From positions 620,001-684,000 of the forward strand of contig NZ_CP122960.1 in assembly GCF_029854195.1 (NCBI RefSeq): a stretch of 64,000 nucleotides of DNA, given 5' to 3'. The stretch is from Amylibacter sp. IMCC11727 (GTDB taxonomy: Bacteria; Pseudomonadota; Alphaproteobacteria; Rhodobacterales; Rhodobacteraceae). The translations under genes were made by a program, and so were the position numbers. This document shows, one piece after another, positions 31,682-39,117 of this stretch; positions within the stretch are counted from its first letter, which is position 1; every line of letters starts with the position of its first letter. The notes below the pieces were generated by a model. It did not search any database. It was not told the origin of the DNA and saw only the letters and a program-made list of their open reading frames with translations.

Positions 31682-32226
31682 TTCGGGTCTCCGTTCAGGC
31701 CGTGTGTCAGGCTGCGCCATGCAAAATCCGTGGCTTGTGTGGGGGTGGCTTCGCCGTCGCGGACAAGGGTCCATGCGGTGTAGACGAGGTTTTCGTAGAG
31801 GGTTGCGATCCACGCGCTGGGAATGGTGAGGTCGAACGTGCCCTCTGCCTTGGCTTTGTCGATGGTTTCGATCAGTTCGTTTTTGTCGGCCAATCGTTTT
31901 TCGAGATTTGTGTTTTTGTGTTCGTGGGACAGAAACCATTGCCGATCCCCGAGCGGGATGATTGCGCCAAGCGAGAGGCGGAGCGCCTCGGTGTAGCTGG
32001 AGGCATCCTGCACAGCGGCATCAACGGCGGTGTCGAGTTCTTGGGTGGCGTGTTTGGACAGGGCCGACATCAGTACGTCGCGGCCCGAAAACTGGCGGTG
32101 CAGGGTGGCACGGCCAACGCCCGCAGCCTGCGCCACATCGGCAAGAGAGGCGGTTGGATTGCGGTTATAGGTTTGAAACGCAGCTTCGAGAATCGCGTCG
32201 TGTGTGGTCGGTCTGATTTTGTTCAT
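31663..32226 (-). CDS. TetR family transcriptional regulator
   Basis: A 187-aa repressor. The helix-turn-helix lies in DAILEAAFQTYNRNPTASLADVAQAAGVGRATLHRQFSGRDVL (about residues 9-52), followed by a helical ligand-binding domain. The ATG at 32226 is favoured over one at 32256, because homology starts at NKIRPTTHDAIL and the inverted repeat at 32225-32244 would then lie at the start. Downstream and overlapping is the desaturase gene, the likely target of control together with tetR itself. Confidence 0.9.
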   Translation of the reverse strand: MNKIRPTTHDAILEAAFQTYNRNPTASLADVAQAAGVGRATLHRQFSGRDVLMSALSKHATQELDTAVDAAVQDASSYTEALRLSLGAIIPLGDRQWFLSHEHKNTNLEKRLADKNELIETIDKAKAEGTFDLTIPSAWIATLYENLVYTAWTLVRDGEATPTQATDFAWRSLTHGLNGDPKCPLKL

Positions 32227-32244
32227 GAGACATATGTGTCTCAT
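32225..32244. promoter_or_regulatory. Probable TetR operator
   Basis: ATGAGACA-TATG-TGTCTCAT: perfect 8-bp arms with a 4-bp spacer, covering the tetR start codon. Size and position fit autoregulation by the TetR protein. Confidence 0.7.
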
Positions 32245-32280
32245 TTGATACATCAATTCAAGAGGAACGCGAAATTTAAG

Positions 32281-32712
32281 TTAAGTCGTGTCCCTTGCCG
32301 TTGACGATTGATCTTCATCGTCTGGGATATCTGTTGTGTGAGATTCCTCCACCTCATCAACCGTTTCGTTCAAGCGCGAGATCAGTTCTTTCACTTTGTC
32401 ACGGCGGGCTTTGAAATCGGCCAAATACTCCGTGCTGGTGCGGCTAATACCTGTGGCATCGGGTGCAGTGAGGATATTCTCGGCCATCAGGCGGCGCATC
32501 ATGCCTTTTGCATCCGTGTCAGAAAATCCAAGGAAGGTTTTGAGCATTTCAGGCGTGAGCTGTTTGTTGATCCGCGCGGTATATTTGGCGAGCGCATAGG
32601 GCGACATGCCATAGCGAACGGGCGTGGCCGCCGCAGCAGATAATCCTTGCAGGGGGAGAGCGGTCATCGATGCCGCCGCACCGATGGATTTCAAAAAGGT
32701 TCTACGTTCCAT
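32281..32712 (-). CDS. Tat-exported hypothetical protein (143 aa)
   Basis: The N-terminus ERRTFLKSIGAAASM is a near-ideal twin-arginine signal (RRTFLK) with cleavage near GLSAAAA. The mature chain is helical and charged (LAKYTARINKQLTPEMLKTFLGFSDTDAKGMMRRLMAENIL) with an acidic end. No cofactor-binding motif is seen, so the cofactor or partner that would require Tat export is unclear. It lies between the TetR operon and rplO, pointing away from rplO. Confidence 0.7.
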   Translation of the reverse strand: MERRTFLKSIGAAASMTALPLQGLSAAAATPVRYGMSPYALAKYTARINKQLTPEMLKTFLGFSDTDAKGMMRRLMAENILTAPDATGISRTSTEYLADFKARRDKVKELISRLNETVDEVEESHTTDIPDDEDQSSTARDTT

Positions 32713-32768
32713 GCAGTGTATATGGGAATGGGGTGCGGATTTTCCAGATTAGGAGTGTTTTGAGGCCC

Positions 32769-32797
32769 TTGCTTTGCGGATCAAGCGGGTCTATACG
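32769..32797 (+). promoter_or_regulatory. rplO-block promoter
   Basis: TTGCTT (32769-32774), 17 bp, TATACG (32792-32797). The -10 is identical to that of rpsL. The leader is about 90 nt. Confidence 0.7.
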
Positions 32798-32894
32798 CCA
32801 CCAGTCTGGGAACCTTTCCAGAATCACATCGTAACGCCGTGTTTGCCCCTTTGTCGCTCATCGGGGGTAGTTCCGGCAAAAGGAGATAGCGACA

Positions 32895-33377
32895 ATGAAA
32901 CTGAATCAACTTTCAGACAATCCAGGTGCAACTAAAAAGCGTAAGCGCATTGGCCGTGGTCCGGGTTCCGGCACAGGTAAAATGGGTGGCCGTGGTATCA
33001 AGGGTCAAAAATCCCGTTCAGGTGTTGCCATTGGTGGTTACGAGGGCGGCCAAATGCCTTTGTACCAACGTCTGCCAAAGCGTGGCTTTAACAACATCAA
33101 CGCAAAAACACATGCTGTTGTGAACCTTGGCCTGCTGCAAAAGTTCATCGACGAAAAGAAAATTGACGCGGGTAAGCCGATCACAGAGGAATCTCTGGTG
33201 GAATCCGGTCTCGTGCGTCGCATCAAAGATGGCGTTCGTATCCTGAATAAAGGCGCGATCACATCCAAGATTGATCTGACTGTTTCAGGCGCATCCAAGA
33301 CAGCTGTTGCAGCTGTTGAAGCAGCTGGCGGTAAACTTACTGTCACAACTGCGCCAAAAGCGGACGCTGAAGCTTAA
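32895..33377 (+). CDS. rplO: 50S ribosomal protein L15
   Basis: L15, 160 aa. It contains MKLNQLSDNPGATKKRKRIGRGPGSGTGKMGGRGIKGQKSRSGV and GGQMPLYQRLPKRGFNN, and has a short alanine-rich acidic end (APKADAEA). AAAAGGAG precedes the ATG. It opens the rplO-secY-adk block after the third insertion. Confidence 0.99.
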   Translation: MKLNQLSDNPGATKKRKRIGRGPGSGTGKMGGRGIKGQKSRSGVAIGGYEGGQMPLYQRLPKRGFNNINAKTHAVVNLGLLQKFIDEKKIDAGKPITEESLVESGLVRRIKDGVRILNKGAITSKIDLTVSGASKTAVAAVEAAGGKLTVTTAPKADAEA

Positions 33378-33385
33378 TTGCTCTT

Positions 33386-33409
33386 GTGAGCGGCGGTCCT
33401 GCCGCTTAC
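33386..33409 (+). other. Hairpin between rplO and secY
   Basis: GTGAGCGGC-GGTCCT-GCCGCTTAC, a 9-bp stem without T-run, in the 137-bp gap. It may be a processing or stabilising element that sets the ratio of L15 to SecY. Confidence 0.55.
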
Positions 33410-33514
33410 ATATTCTTCCGATCAAGTTTTTCGGCGCCGCGTGGTCTGCAAATGATCTCGCGGCGTTCGTGTTTTACGCCCCAAGGGGCGACTGTTCTTT
33501 AGAAAGGAACGTTC

Positions 33515-34879
33515 ATGGCGTCTGCTGCTGAACAAATGGCATCCAACATCAGTTGGGGTGCTTTCGGGAAAGCCAAAGAGCTGCAATCGCGTATCTTGTT
33601 CGCGATTGGTTTGCTGATTGTCTATCGCATTGGAACATTCATTCCGACACCGGGCATCAACCCCGTTGAATTGGCACAGTTTGTGGAAAACTTGCGTGGT
33701 GGCGTTGGCGGCATTCTGGACATGTTCACAGGCGGCGCGCTGAGCCGTATGGGAATCTTTGCCCTTGGCATCATGCCGTATATTTCCGCGTCGATTATTG
33801 TTCAGCTTTTGACCGCAATGGTTCCATCTTTGGAGCAATTGAAAAAAGAAGGTGAACAGGGCCGCAAAAAGATCAACCAATACACCCGTTACGGTACGGT
33901 TGCGCTGGCGATTTTCCAATCCTACGGCATCACTGCAGGGATGCAGTCCCAAGGGTTGGCGTTGAACCCTGGGTTCATGACATTCCAAGTACCAGCGATG
34001 ATCACGCTGGTGGGTGGTACAATGTTCCTGATGTGGTTGGGTGAGCAAATCACGGCACGGGGTATCGGCAACGGTATTTCCTTGATCATCTTTGTAGGCA
34101 TTATTGCCGAGCTGCCAGCCGCCTTGGCGCAGTTCTTTGCCTCTGGTCGGTCCGGTGCGTTGTCCCCTGCAGTAATCATCGGTGTCATGGTGATGGTTGT
34201 TCTGGTGATTGCATTCATCGTTTACATGGAACGTGCGCTGCGAAAGGTGCATATTCAGTATCCAAAACGCCAAGTGGGCATGAAGGTTTATGGCGGTGAG
34301 AGCTCTCACCTGCCGATCAAACTGAACCCAGCAGGGGTTATTCCACCGATCTTTGCATCTGCGCTGTTGCTGTTGCCAACGACGATTTCTACCTTCTCTG
34401 GCACACAGACAAGCCCGTTCATGAACGCAGTGCTCGCGTATTTTGGCCCAGGTCAGCCGCTGTATCTGGCGTTCTTTGTCGGGATGATCGTTTTCTTCAG
34501 CTATTTCTACACGGCCAACGTTTCGTTCAAAACGGATGATGTTGCGGACAACCTGAAAAAGCAGAACGGTTTCGTGCCAGGCATTCGTCCGGGTAAAAAG
34601 ACCGAAGAGTATCTGGATTACGTGGTTGCACGTTTGCTGGTGGTTGGTTCTGCTTACCTATCTGCGGTGTGTTTGCTGCCAGAAATCCTGCGGGCGCAAT
34701 TGGCGATCCCGTTCTATTTCGGCGGTACATCTTTGTTGATTGTTGTGTCTGTGACCATGGATACCATCACACAGGTTCAATCGCACCTGTTGGCGCACCA
34801 ATATGAAAGCCTGATCGAGAAATCGAAATTGCGTGGCAAAGGCCGTAGCAAGAAACGCGGCGGTCGTCAGGGGCGTTAA
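33515..34879 (+). CDS. secY: Preprotein translocase subunit SecY
   Basis: The 454-aa channel of the Sec translocon with ten predicted membrane helices. Markers are the N-terminal ELQSRILFAIGLLIVYRIGTFIPTPGI, GGALSRMGIFALGIMPYISASIIVQLL with the plug region, GGESSHLPIKLNPAGVIPPIFASALLLLP, and the cytoplasmic KKQNGFVPGIRPGKKTEEYLDYVVARL. The basic C-terminus is typical. AAAGGAACG precedes the ATG. A strong terminator follows it, before adk. Confidence 0.99.
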   Translation: MASAAEQMASNISWGAFGKAKELQSRILFAIGLLIVYRIGTFIPTPGINPVELAQFVENLRGGVGGILDMFTGGALSRMGIFALGIMPYISASIIVQLLTAMVPSLEQLKKEGEQGRKKINQYTRYGTVALAIFQSYGITAGMQSQGLALNPGFMTFQVPAMITLVGGTMFLMWLGEQITARGIGNGISLIIFVGIIAELPAALAQFFASGRSGALSPAVIIGVMVMVVLVIAFIVYMERALRKVHIQYPKRQVGMKVYGGESSHLPIKLNPAGVIPPIFASALLLLPTTISTFSGTQTSPFMNAVLAYFGPGQPLYLAFFVGMIVFFSYFYTANVSFKTDDVADNLKKQNGFVPGIRPGKKTEEYLDYVVARLLVVGSAYLSAVCLLPEILRAQLAIPFYFGGTSLLIVVSVTMDTITQVQSHLLAHQYESLIEKSKLRGKGRSKKRGGRQGR

Positions 34880-34899
34880 GCCGCATATCATACACATTC

Positions 34900-34932
34900 A
34901 AAGGCCGTGCTGTTTCCAGCACGGCCTTTTTT
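34900..34932 (+). terminator. Intrinsic terminator after secY
   Basis: AAAGGCCGTGCTG and CAGCACGGCCTTT, a perfect 13-bp stem with TTTC loop and T-run. It separates secY from adk, which presumably has its own promoter in 34933-35046; that stretch contains the palindrome GTGTATACAC (34961-34970). Confidence 0.93.
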
Positions 34933-35046
34933 CTTTGGCGTGTTTGGACCCTGCTGCGACGTGTATACACAGGTATGCGTTTGTGTTTTCGCTAGGCTTT
35001 GATTGGCGCTATGCTAAACGCTGCTGGACTATAAAGGGATTCTCTT

Positions 35047-35697
35047 ATGAACATCATTTTGCTTGGGCCTCCGGGCGCTGGGAAGGGAACGCAAGCTGCC
35101 ATGTTGGTAGACGAGCGGAACATGGTTCAATTGTCCACAGGGGATATGCTGCGTGCCGCGCGCACGTCTGGCACGGAAATGGGCAAAATGGTTGCGGGCG
35201 TTATGGATCGCGGCGAACTTGTCACAGATGAGATCGTGATTGGGTTGATCCGCGAACAGTTGGAAACTGCGGACGCAAGCGGCGGATTTATTTTTGATGG
35301 CTTCCCACGGACATTGGCACAGGCTGATGCGTTGGGCGAATTGTTGCAAAGTGTTGGTCAATCGCTCGACACGGTTGTGGAAATGCGCGTGGATGACACG
35401 GCGCTCGTGGCGCGGATCACTGGGCGATACACCTGCGGAAATTGCGGCGAAGGCTATCACGATGAGGCAAAGAAGCCGAAGGTTGAAGGCACATGTGACA
35501 AATGCGGCGGCACAGAGTTTAAACGCCGTGCCGATGACAACGAAGACAGTTTGAAGACGCGCTTGATGGCATATTACAAAGACACATCCCCGTTGATCGG
35601 CTATTATTATGCCAACAAAAAACTGCAGAGCATTGATGGGCTGGCGTCTATTGATGCGGTGAAATCATCCATTTCTGCAGCGCTTGAAAACGCGTAG
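35047..35697 (+). CDS. adk: Adenylate kinase, zinc-lid type
   Basis: Interconverts ATP, ADP and AMP. The 216-aa long form has the P-loop GPPGAGKGTQA at residues 7-17, the NMP region STGDMLRAA, FDGFPRT, and a lid domain holding four cysteines (CGNC and CDKC at about 131-155), which would bind structural zinc. The terminator between secY and adk argues for separate transcription. The start ATG lies 6 bases after GGGATTC, a weak ribosome-binding site. Confidence 0.98.
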   Translation: MNIILLGPPGAGKGTQAAMLVDERNMVQLSTGDMLRAARTSGTEMGKMVAGVMDRGELVTDEIVIGLIREQLETADASGGFIFDGFPRTLAQADALGELLQSVGQSLDTVVEMRVDDTALVARITGRYTCGNCGEGYHDEAKKPKVEGTCDKCGGTEFKRRADDNEDSLKTRLMAYYKDTSPLIGYYYANKKLQSIDGLASIDAVKSSISAALENA

Positions 35698-35786
35698 CCC
35701 CGCGGGGGTGCGCTGCGCCATTCTTCTTTAGCCGCTGCGCGGCGATGGCCTGCGGCGCGGATATTCGAAAAACAAAAAGACGTGAC

Positions 35787-35813
35787 AGCCGTTCGATCAA
35801 TCGGGCGGCTTTC
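35787..35813 (+). terminator. Weak terminator-like hairpin after adk
   Basis: AGCCGTTCGAT can pair with ATCGGGCGGCT (two G-U pairs) and is followed by TTTC. The rest of the 235-bp gap before the ligase gene shows short GC-rich palindromes but no gene. Confidence 0.5.
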
Positions 35814-35932
35814 TCTGTTTCAGGGGGGCGGGTGGCACGCAGGCGCCAAGTGCCGCGTAAAGTAGTGGCAATTCAGTTTCTTTTGGTCTTAGGTGTGAAG
35901 CGGGAGACAATCAGCACCAAAGGGAGGCCGCC

Positions 35933-37624
35933 ATGAACCAGCCGTGGACCAAGTATTTCTCAGAAGAAGCCAAGAATTTTGATCTGGCGAACATGGGTGC
36001 GCAGACCTTTTCCGCGTTGTGTGACACGGCGGCGGAAAAATATGCGTCCAAAACGGCGCTGACGACGATCTTGCCCACAGGGGCGGAAGCGTCGATTTCG
36101 TTCACGGAGCTGAAAGCCGAGGCAGAGGCCTTTGCGGTGTATCTGCGCGAGGTGCTGAAGCTAAACGCTGGGGACACGGTTGCGGTGATGACCCCCAATT
36201 GCATTGGGTTTGGTGTGGCTTGTATGGGGATCGCCAAGGCGGGCTGCATTAGTACAAATGTGAATCCGCTTTATACCGCGCCAGAGTTGGAGCATCAGCT
36301 GAACGACAGTTCGGCCAAGGTGCTGGTGATTATTGATCTGTTTGGGGACAAGGTGGGTGAGGTGGTTCACAAAACGGGTGTAGAAACCGTGGTGACCATG
36401 TCTTTGCTGGAATATTTTCCGGGGCTGAAGCGGGCAATTTTGGGTTTTGTGTTAAAGCGGGTGAAGAAGGTTATCCCTGACATGCGCACATCCCATGTGA
36501 CGCTGAAATCGGCATTGGCGGCTGGTAAGGCCGCATCGGGGGATGTGGCCAGTTATACGGCGGATGTATCCCCTGATGATGTGGCGCTGTATCAGTATAC
36601 CTCTGGCACGACGGGCCGCAGCAAGGGTGCGGAGCTGAGCCATCGTTCTGTGATTGCCAATGCCTATCAGGCGGAACTGATGACTGAGGATTTGATGAGC
36701 GGACAGGGGGAAACCGTTCTGGTGATCCTGCCGCTCTATCATATCACGGCGTTTTCGCTGATCTTTATTGCGGGGCTGCGCACAGGGGCACATAGCGTTT
36801 TGGTGCCAAGTCCGCGTCCGCCATCGAACCTGAAAGCGGCGTTTGAAAAGCACAAGATTACATGGTTCACGGGAATCAACACCCTTTATGCGGCGCTGTT
36901 GGTGGAAGATTGGGCCAAGAAAGAGCTGTTTGAAAACGTGCGGTTCTGTGGGTCCGGTGGGGCGGCGCAAACCACGGGTGTGGCCATGAAATGGGAAGAA
37001 AAGATGGGCGTGCCAATCCGTCAGGGCTGGGGCATGACAGAATGTTGTGGTGTGATGACGTTCAATCCGTCCGAGGACAACCGTTTGGGGTCGGTTGGGG
37101 TTCCTGTGCCAGGGATGGACGTGCGTATTGTGGACGACAATGGCAATGATGTGTCCAATGGAGAGCCAGGCGAAGTGATTGGGCGTGGGCCGACGATTAT
37201 GAAGGGATATATCAACCGCCCCGATGCTACGGCGGAAACCATTGTGGATGGTTGGCTGCATTCAGGTGATATCGGCGTGATGGACGCGGACGGGTATATT
37301 GAGATCGTGGATCGTAAAAAGGATATGATCCTAGTGTCAGGCTTTAACGTGGCCCCGAATGAGGTGGAGGACACGATTTCCACCATGGAAGGTGTCGTGC
37401 AAGTGGGGGTTGTGGGGTATCCAGACGACAAAACAGGCGAAGCGGTTGCCGCGTTTGTTGTTCGTGCGGATGACAGCGTGACCGAAGAAACGGTGCGCAT
37501 GACGTGCAAAGCGGGGCTGACGAATTACAAGGTTCCCAAGCGGGTTGAGTTTGTGGATGAGGTGCCTGTGACGCTTTCGGGCAAGGTACTGCGGCGGGAG
37601 TTGCGGGATACGTATTTGGGGTGA
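35933..37624 (+). CDS. Long-chain acyl-CoA synthetase-like AMP ligase
   Basis: A 563-aa adenylate-forming enzyme that would activate a fatty or aromatic acid to its CoA ester. The AMP-binding motif YTSGTTGRSKGAELSH is at about residues 222-237, GWGMTECCGV follows near 364, DRKKDMILVSGFNVAPNEVED near 462, and the catalytic lysine is in SGKVLRRELRD. FadD-like length and order fit, but substrate class is uncertain. GGGAGG precedes the ATG. It lies in the fourth break of the ribosomal cluster and is closed by its own terminator. Confidence 0.92.
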   Translation: MNQPWTKYFSEEAKNFDLANMGAQTFSALCDTAAEKYASKTALTTILPTGAEASISFTELKAEAEAFAVYLREVLKLNAGDTVAVMTPNCIGFGVACMGIAKAGCISTNVNPLYTAPELEHQLNDSSAKVLVIIDLFGDKVGEVVHKTGVETVVTMSLLEYFPGLKRAILGFVLKRVKKVIPDMRTSHVTLKSALAAGKAASGDVASYTADVSPDDVALYQYTSGTTGRSKGAELSHRSVIANAYQAELMTEDLMSGQGETVLVILPLYHITAFSLIFIAGLRTGAHSVLVPSPRPPSNLKAAFEKHKITWFTGINTLYAALLVEDWAKKELFENVRFCGSGGAAQTTGVAMKWEEKMGVPIRQGWGMTECCGVMTFNPSEDNRLGSVGVPVPGMDVRIVDDNGNDVSNGEPGEVIGRGPTIMKGYINRPDATAETIVDGWLHSGDIGVMDADGYIEIVDRKKDMILVSGFNVAPNEVEDTISTMEGVVQVGVVGYPDDKTGEAVAAFVVRADDSVTEETVRMTCKAGLTNYKVPKRVEFVDEVPVTLSGKVLRRELRDTYLG

Positions 37625-37632
37625 GATGAATG

Positions 37633-37665
37633 AAAACCTAACTGGTCTAAAACCAGTTAGGTTTT
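37633..37665 (+). terminator. Intrinsic terminator after acyl-CoA ligase
   Basis: AAAACCTAACTGGT and ACCAGTTAGGTTTT form a perfect 14-bp stem with a 5-base loop, suitable for either direction. Confidence 0.93.
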
Positions 37666-37765
37666 GTTGCCTTTATCTATTTATTTTTTACGATTAGTAC
37701 TAATTTTAAGGGCTATGAATCGCCTGTAGAATGTTAAAACGAAAATTATTTTGACGAGGTAAGAC

Positions 37766-37936
37766 ATGATTGAAGCACTTGTTATTTTTGCAATCTGCTA
37801 TTTTATTGCATCGAAACTCTTTGGCTCGGGAAGTAAAAGCTCGTCGAACGGGTGTTGCAGCAGTCCAGATATACGAGATTCACACAGCCCGAGGTATTCG
37901 AGTAAGTGTAGAAATTGTGGGACAGATTTTCCTTAG
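37766..37936 (+). CDS. Small membrane protein with CxxC tail (56 aa)
   Basis: A short AT-rich reading frame: an N-terminal hydrophobic helix (MIEALVIFAICYFIASKLFG), a serine-rich stretch, paired cysteines (GCCSSP) and a final KCRNCGTDFP that looks like half a zinc ribbon. GAGGT lies 6 bases before the ATG, which favours this frame over the overlapping 85-codon frame at 37770-38027 that starts with TTG. No homologue is recognised. It may be a small metal-binding membrane protein. Confidence 0.5.
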   Translation: MIEALVIFAICYFIASKLFGSGSKSSSNGCCSSPDIRDSHSPRYSSKCRNCGTDFP

Positions 37937-38051
37937 AAGAAGAAAAATCGAAATTGAGATTTCGAAAGCCTTTTTAGATGGAGAGCAAAAAATTCGTATA
38001 AGGGCTAGTATTGTTTCTACAAGGTAGTTTTCCATTTTCACCCATCCCCAC

Positions 38052-38080
38052 TTGACGAAACGCCGCTTCCCCCGTATGGC
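38052..38080 (+). promoter_or_regulatory. rpsM-block promoter
   Basis: TTGACG (38052-38057), a 17-bp spacer containing CCCCC next to the -10, then TATGGC (38075-38080). This resembles the rpsL and rpmC promoters. The leader is about 145 nt. Confidence 0.75.
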
Positions 38081-38149
38081 ACAGCTTCCTTAATGAATCG
38101 GTCACTTTTCTCCCTATGGGTGATTCGGCCTTAACGTTCAGGAAAATCG

Positions 38150-38178
38150 GCCCGACGCCGTGGTGGTGTTGGGCTTTT
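38150..38178 (+). promoter_or_regulatory. Terminator-like hairpin in the rpsM leader
   Basis: GCCCGACGCC pairs with GGTGTTGGGC through a 10-bp stem with G-U pairs and is followed by TTTT. It lies between the promoter and rpsM, so it could attenuate the alpha operon. Confidence 0.5.
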
Positions 38179-38233
38179 GTTGTGAAAAAAGGTTCCGGAG
38201 ATACGGAACCGCAACCTTGAAGGAAGATGCACT

Positions 38234-38602
38234 TTGGCACGTATTGCTGGCGTGAACTTGCCGACCCACAAACGGGTCCCAATCGCCCTCACATATATTC
38301 ACGGTATCGGACACACATCCGCTGCTAAGATTTGCGAAGACACTGGTATCGACGTAACTCGTCGTATCAACGAGCTTTCCGATGCGGAAATCTTGAAAAT
38401 TCGTGAAAACATCGATGCGAACTTTGACGTAGAAGGTGATCTGCGTCGTGAAGTTTCCATGAACATCAAACGTCTGATGGACCTTGGCTGCTATCGCGGT
38501 CTGCGTCACCGTCGCGGTTTGCCCGTTCGTGGTCAGCGCACACACACAAACGCACGCACTCGTAAGGGCCCAGCCCGCGCGATTGCTGGCAAGAAGAAAT
38601 AA
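38234..38602 (+). CDS. rpsM: 30S ribosomal protein S13, UUG start
   Basis: S13, 122 aa, contacts the P-site tRNA and the 50S subunit. It contains ARIAGVNLPTHKRVPIALTYIHGIGHTSAAKIC and GCYRGLRHRRGLPVRGQRTHTNARTRKGPARAIAGKKK. Homology begins exactly at a TTG codon (38234), with AAGGAAG 9 bases upstream. The nearby ATG at 38227 is out of frame, so initiation at UUG is well supported and may limit or regulate translation. It opens the alpha block after the acyl-CoA ligase insertion. Confidence 0.98.
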   Translation: MARIAGVNLPTHKRVPIALTYIHGIGHTSAAKICEDTGIDVTRRINELSDAEILKIRENIDANFDVEGDLRREVSMNIKRLMDLGCYRGLRHRRGLPVRGQRTHTNARTRKGPARAIAGKKK

Positions 38603-38616
38603 GGAGGGCTTGATCA

Positions 38617-39006
38617 ATGGCACGTGAAAAACTGCGCGTTAAGAAGAAGATCAAGAAGAACATCACCACTGGTGTTGCTCACATCAACTCTTCTTTCAAC
38701 AACACAAAGATCCTGATCGCAGATGCCCAAGGCAACGCAATCAGCTGGTCTTCTGCTGGCACAATGGGCTTCAAGGGCTCGCGTAAATCCACACCTTATG
38801 CAGCACAGATGGCTGCAGAAGATGCTGCGAAAAAAGCGCAAGAGCACGGCGTGAAAACGCTGGAAGTTGAAGTGCAAGGTCCAGGCTCTGGTCGTGAAAG
38901 CGCATTGCGCGGATTGGCGTCTGCAGGGTTTAACATCACATCTATTCGTGACGTGACCCCGATTGCCCACAACGGCTGTCGCCCGCCAAAGCGTCGTCGG
39001 GTTTAA
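38617..39006 (+). CDS. rpsK: 30S ribosomal protein S11
   Basis: S11, 129 aa, on the 30S platform. It contains GVAHINSSFNNTKILIADAQGNAISWSSAGTMGFKGSRKSTPYAAQ and the end ITSIRDVTPIAHNGCRPPKRRRV. GGAGG precedes the ATG and rpsM ends 14 bp before. Unlike in many bacteria, rpsD (S4) does not follow; rpoA does. Confidence 0.99.
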   Translation: MAREKLRVKKKIKKNITTGVAHINSSFNNTKILIADAQGNAISWSSAGTMGFKGSRKSTPYAAQMAAEDAAKKAQEHGVKTLEVEVQGPGSGRESALRGLASAGFNITSIRDVTPIAHNGCRPPKRRRV

Positions 39007-39024
39007 TCCTGACAAGAATTCTTG

Positions 39025-39057
39025 CGGAACCGTTCATGAGGACGGTTCCGGATTTTT
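39025..39057 (+). terminator. Hairpin between rpsK and rpoA
   Basis: CGGAACCGT and ACGGTTCCG form a 9-bp stem with an 8-base loop, followed by GATTTTT. It may cause partial termination or processing, lowering rpoA relative to rpsK. Confidence 0.55.
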
Positions 39058-39117
39058 AAATACCCTCGGGTGTTCCCGATCAACCGGATCCGGTCGGCGA
39101 ACGAGAATGGAGGCACT

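Noticed and set aside
30818..31939. Long N-terminal extension of the desaturase
   Set aside because: The extra 86 codons lie inside tetR in another frame and look like shadow sequence; GGAG precedes the internal ATG at 31681.
37770..38027. 85-codon frame overlapping the small membrane protein
   Set aside because: It starts with TTG inside the other frame and lacks a suitably placed ribosome-binding site; still possible, but less likely.
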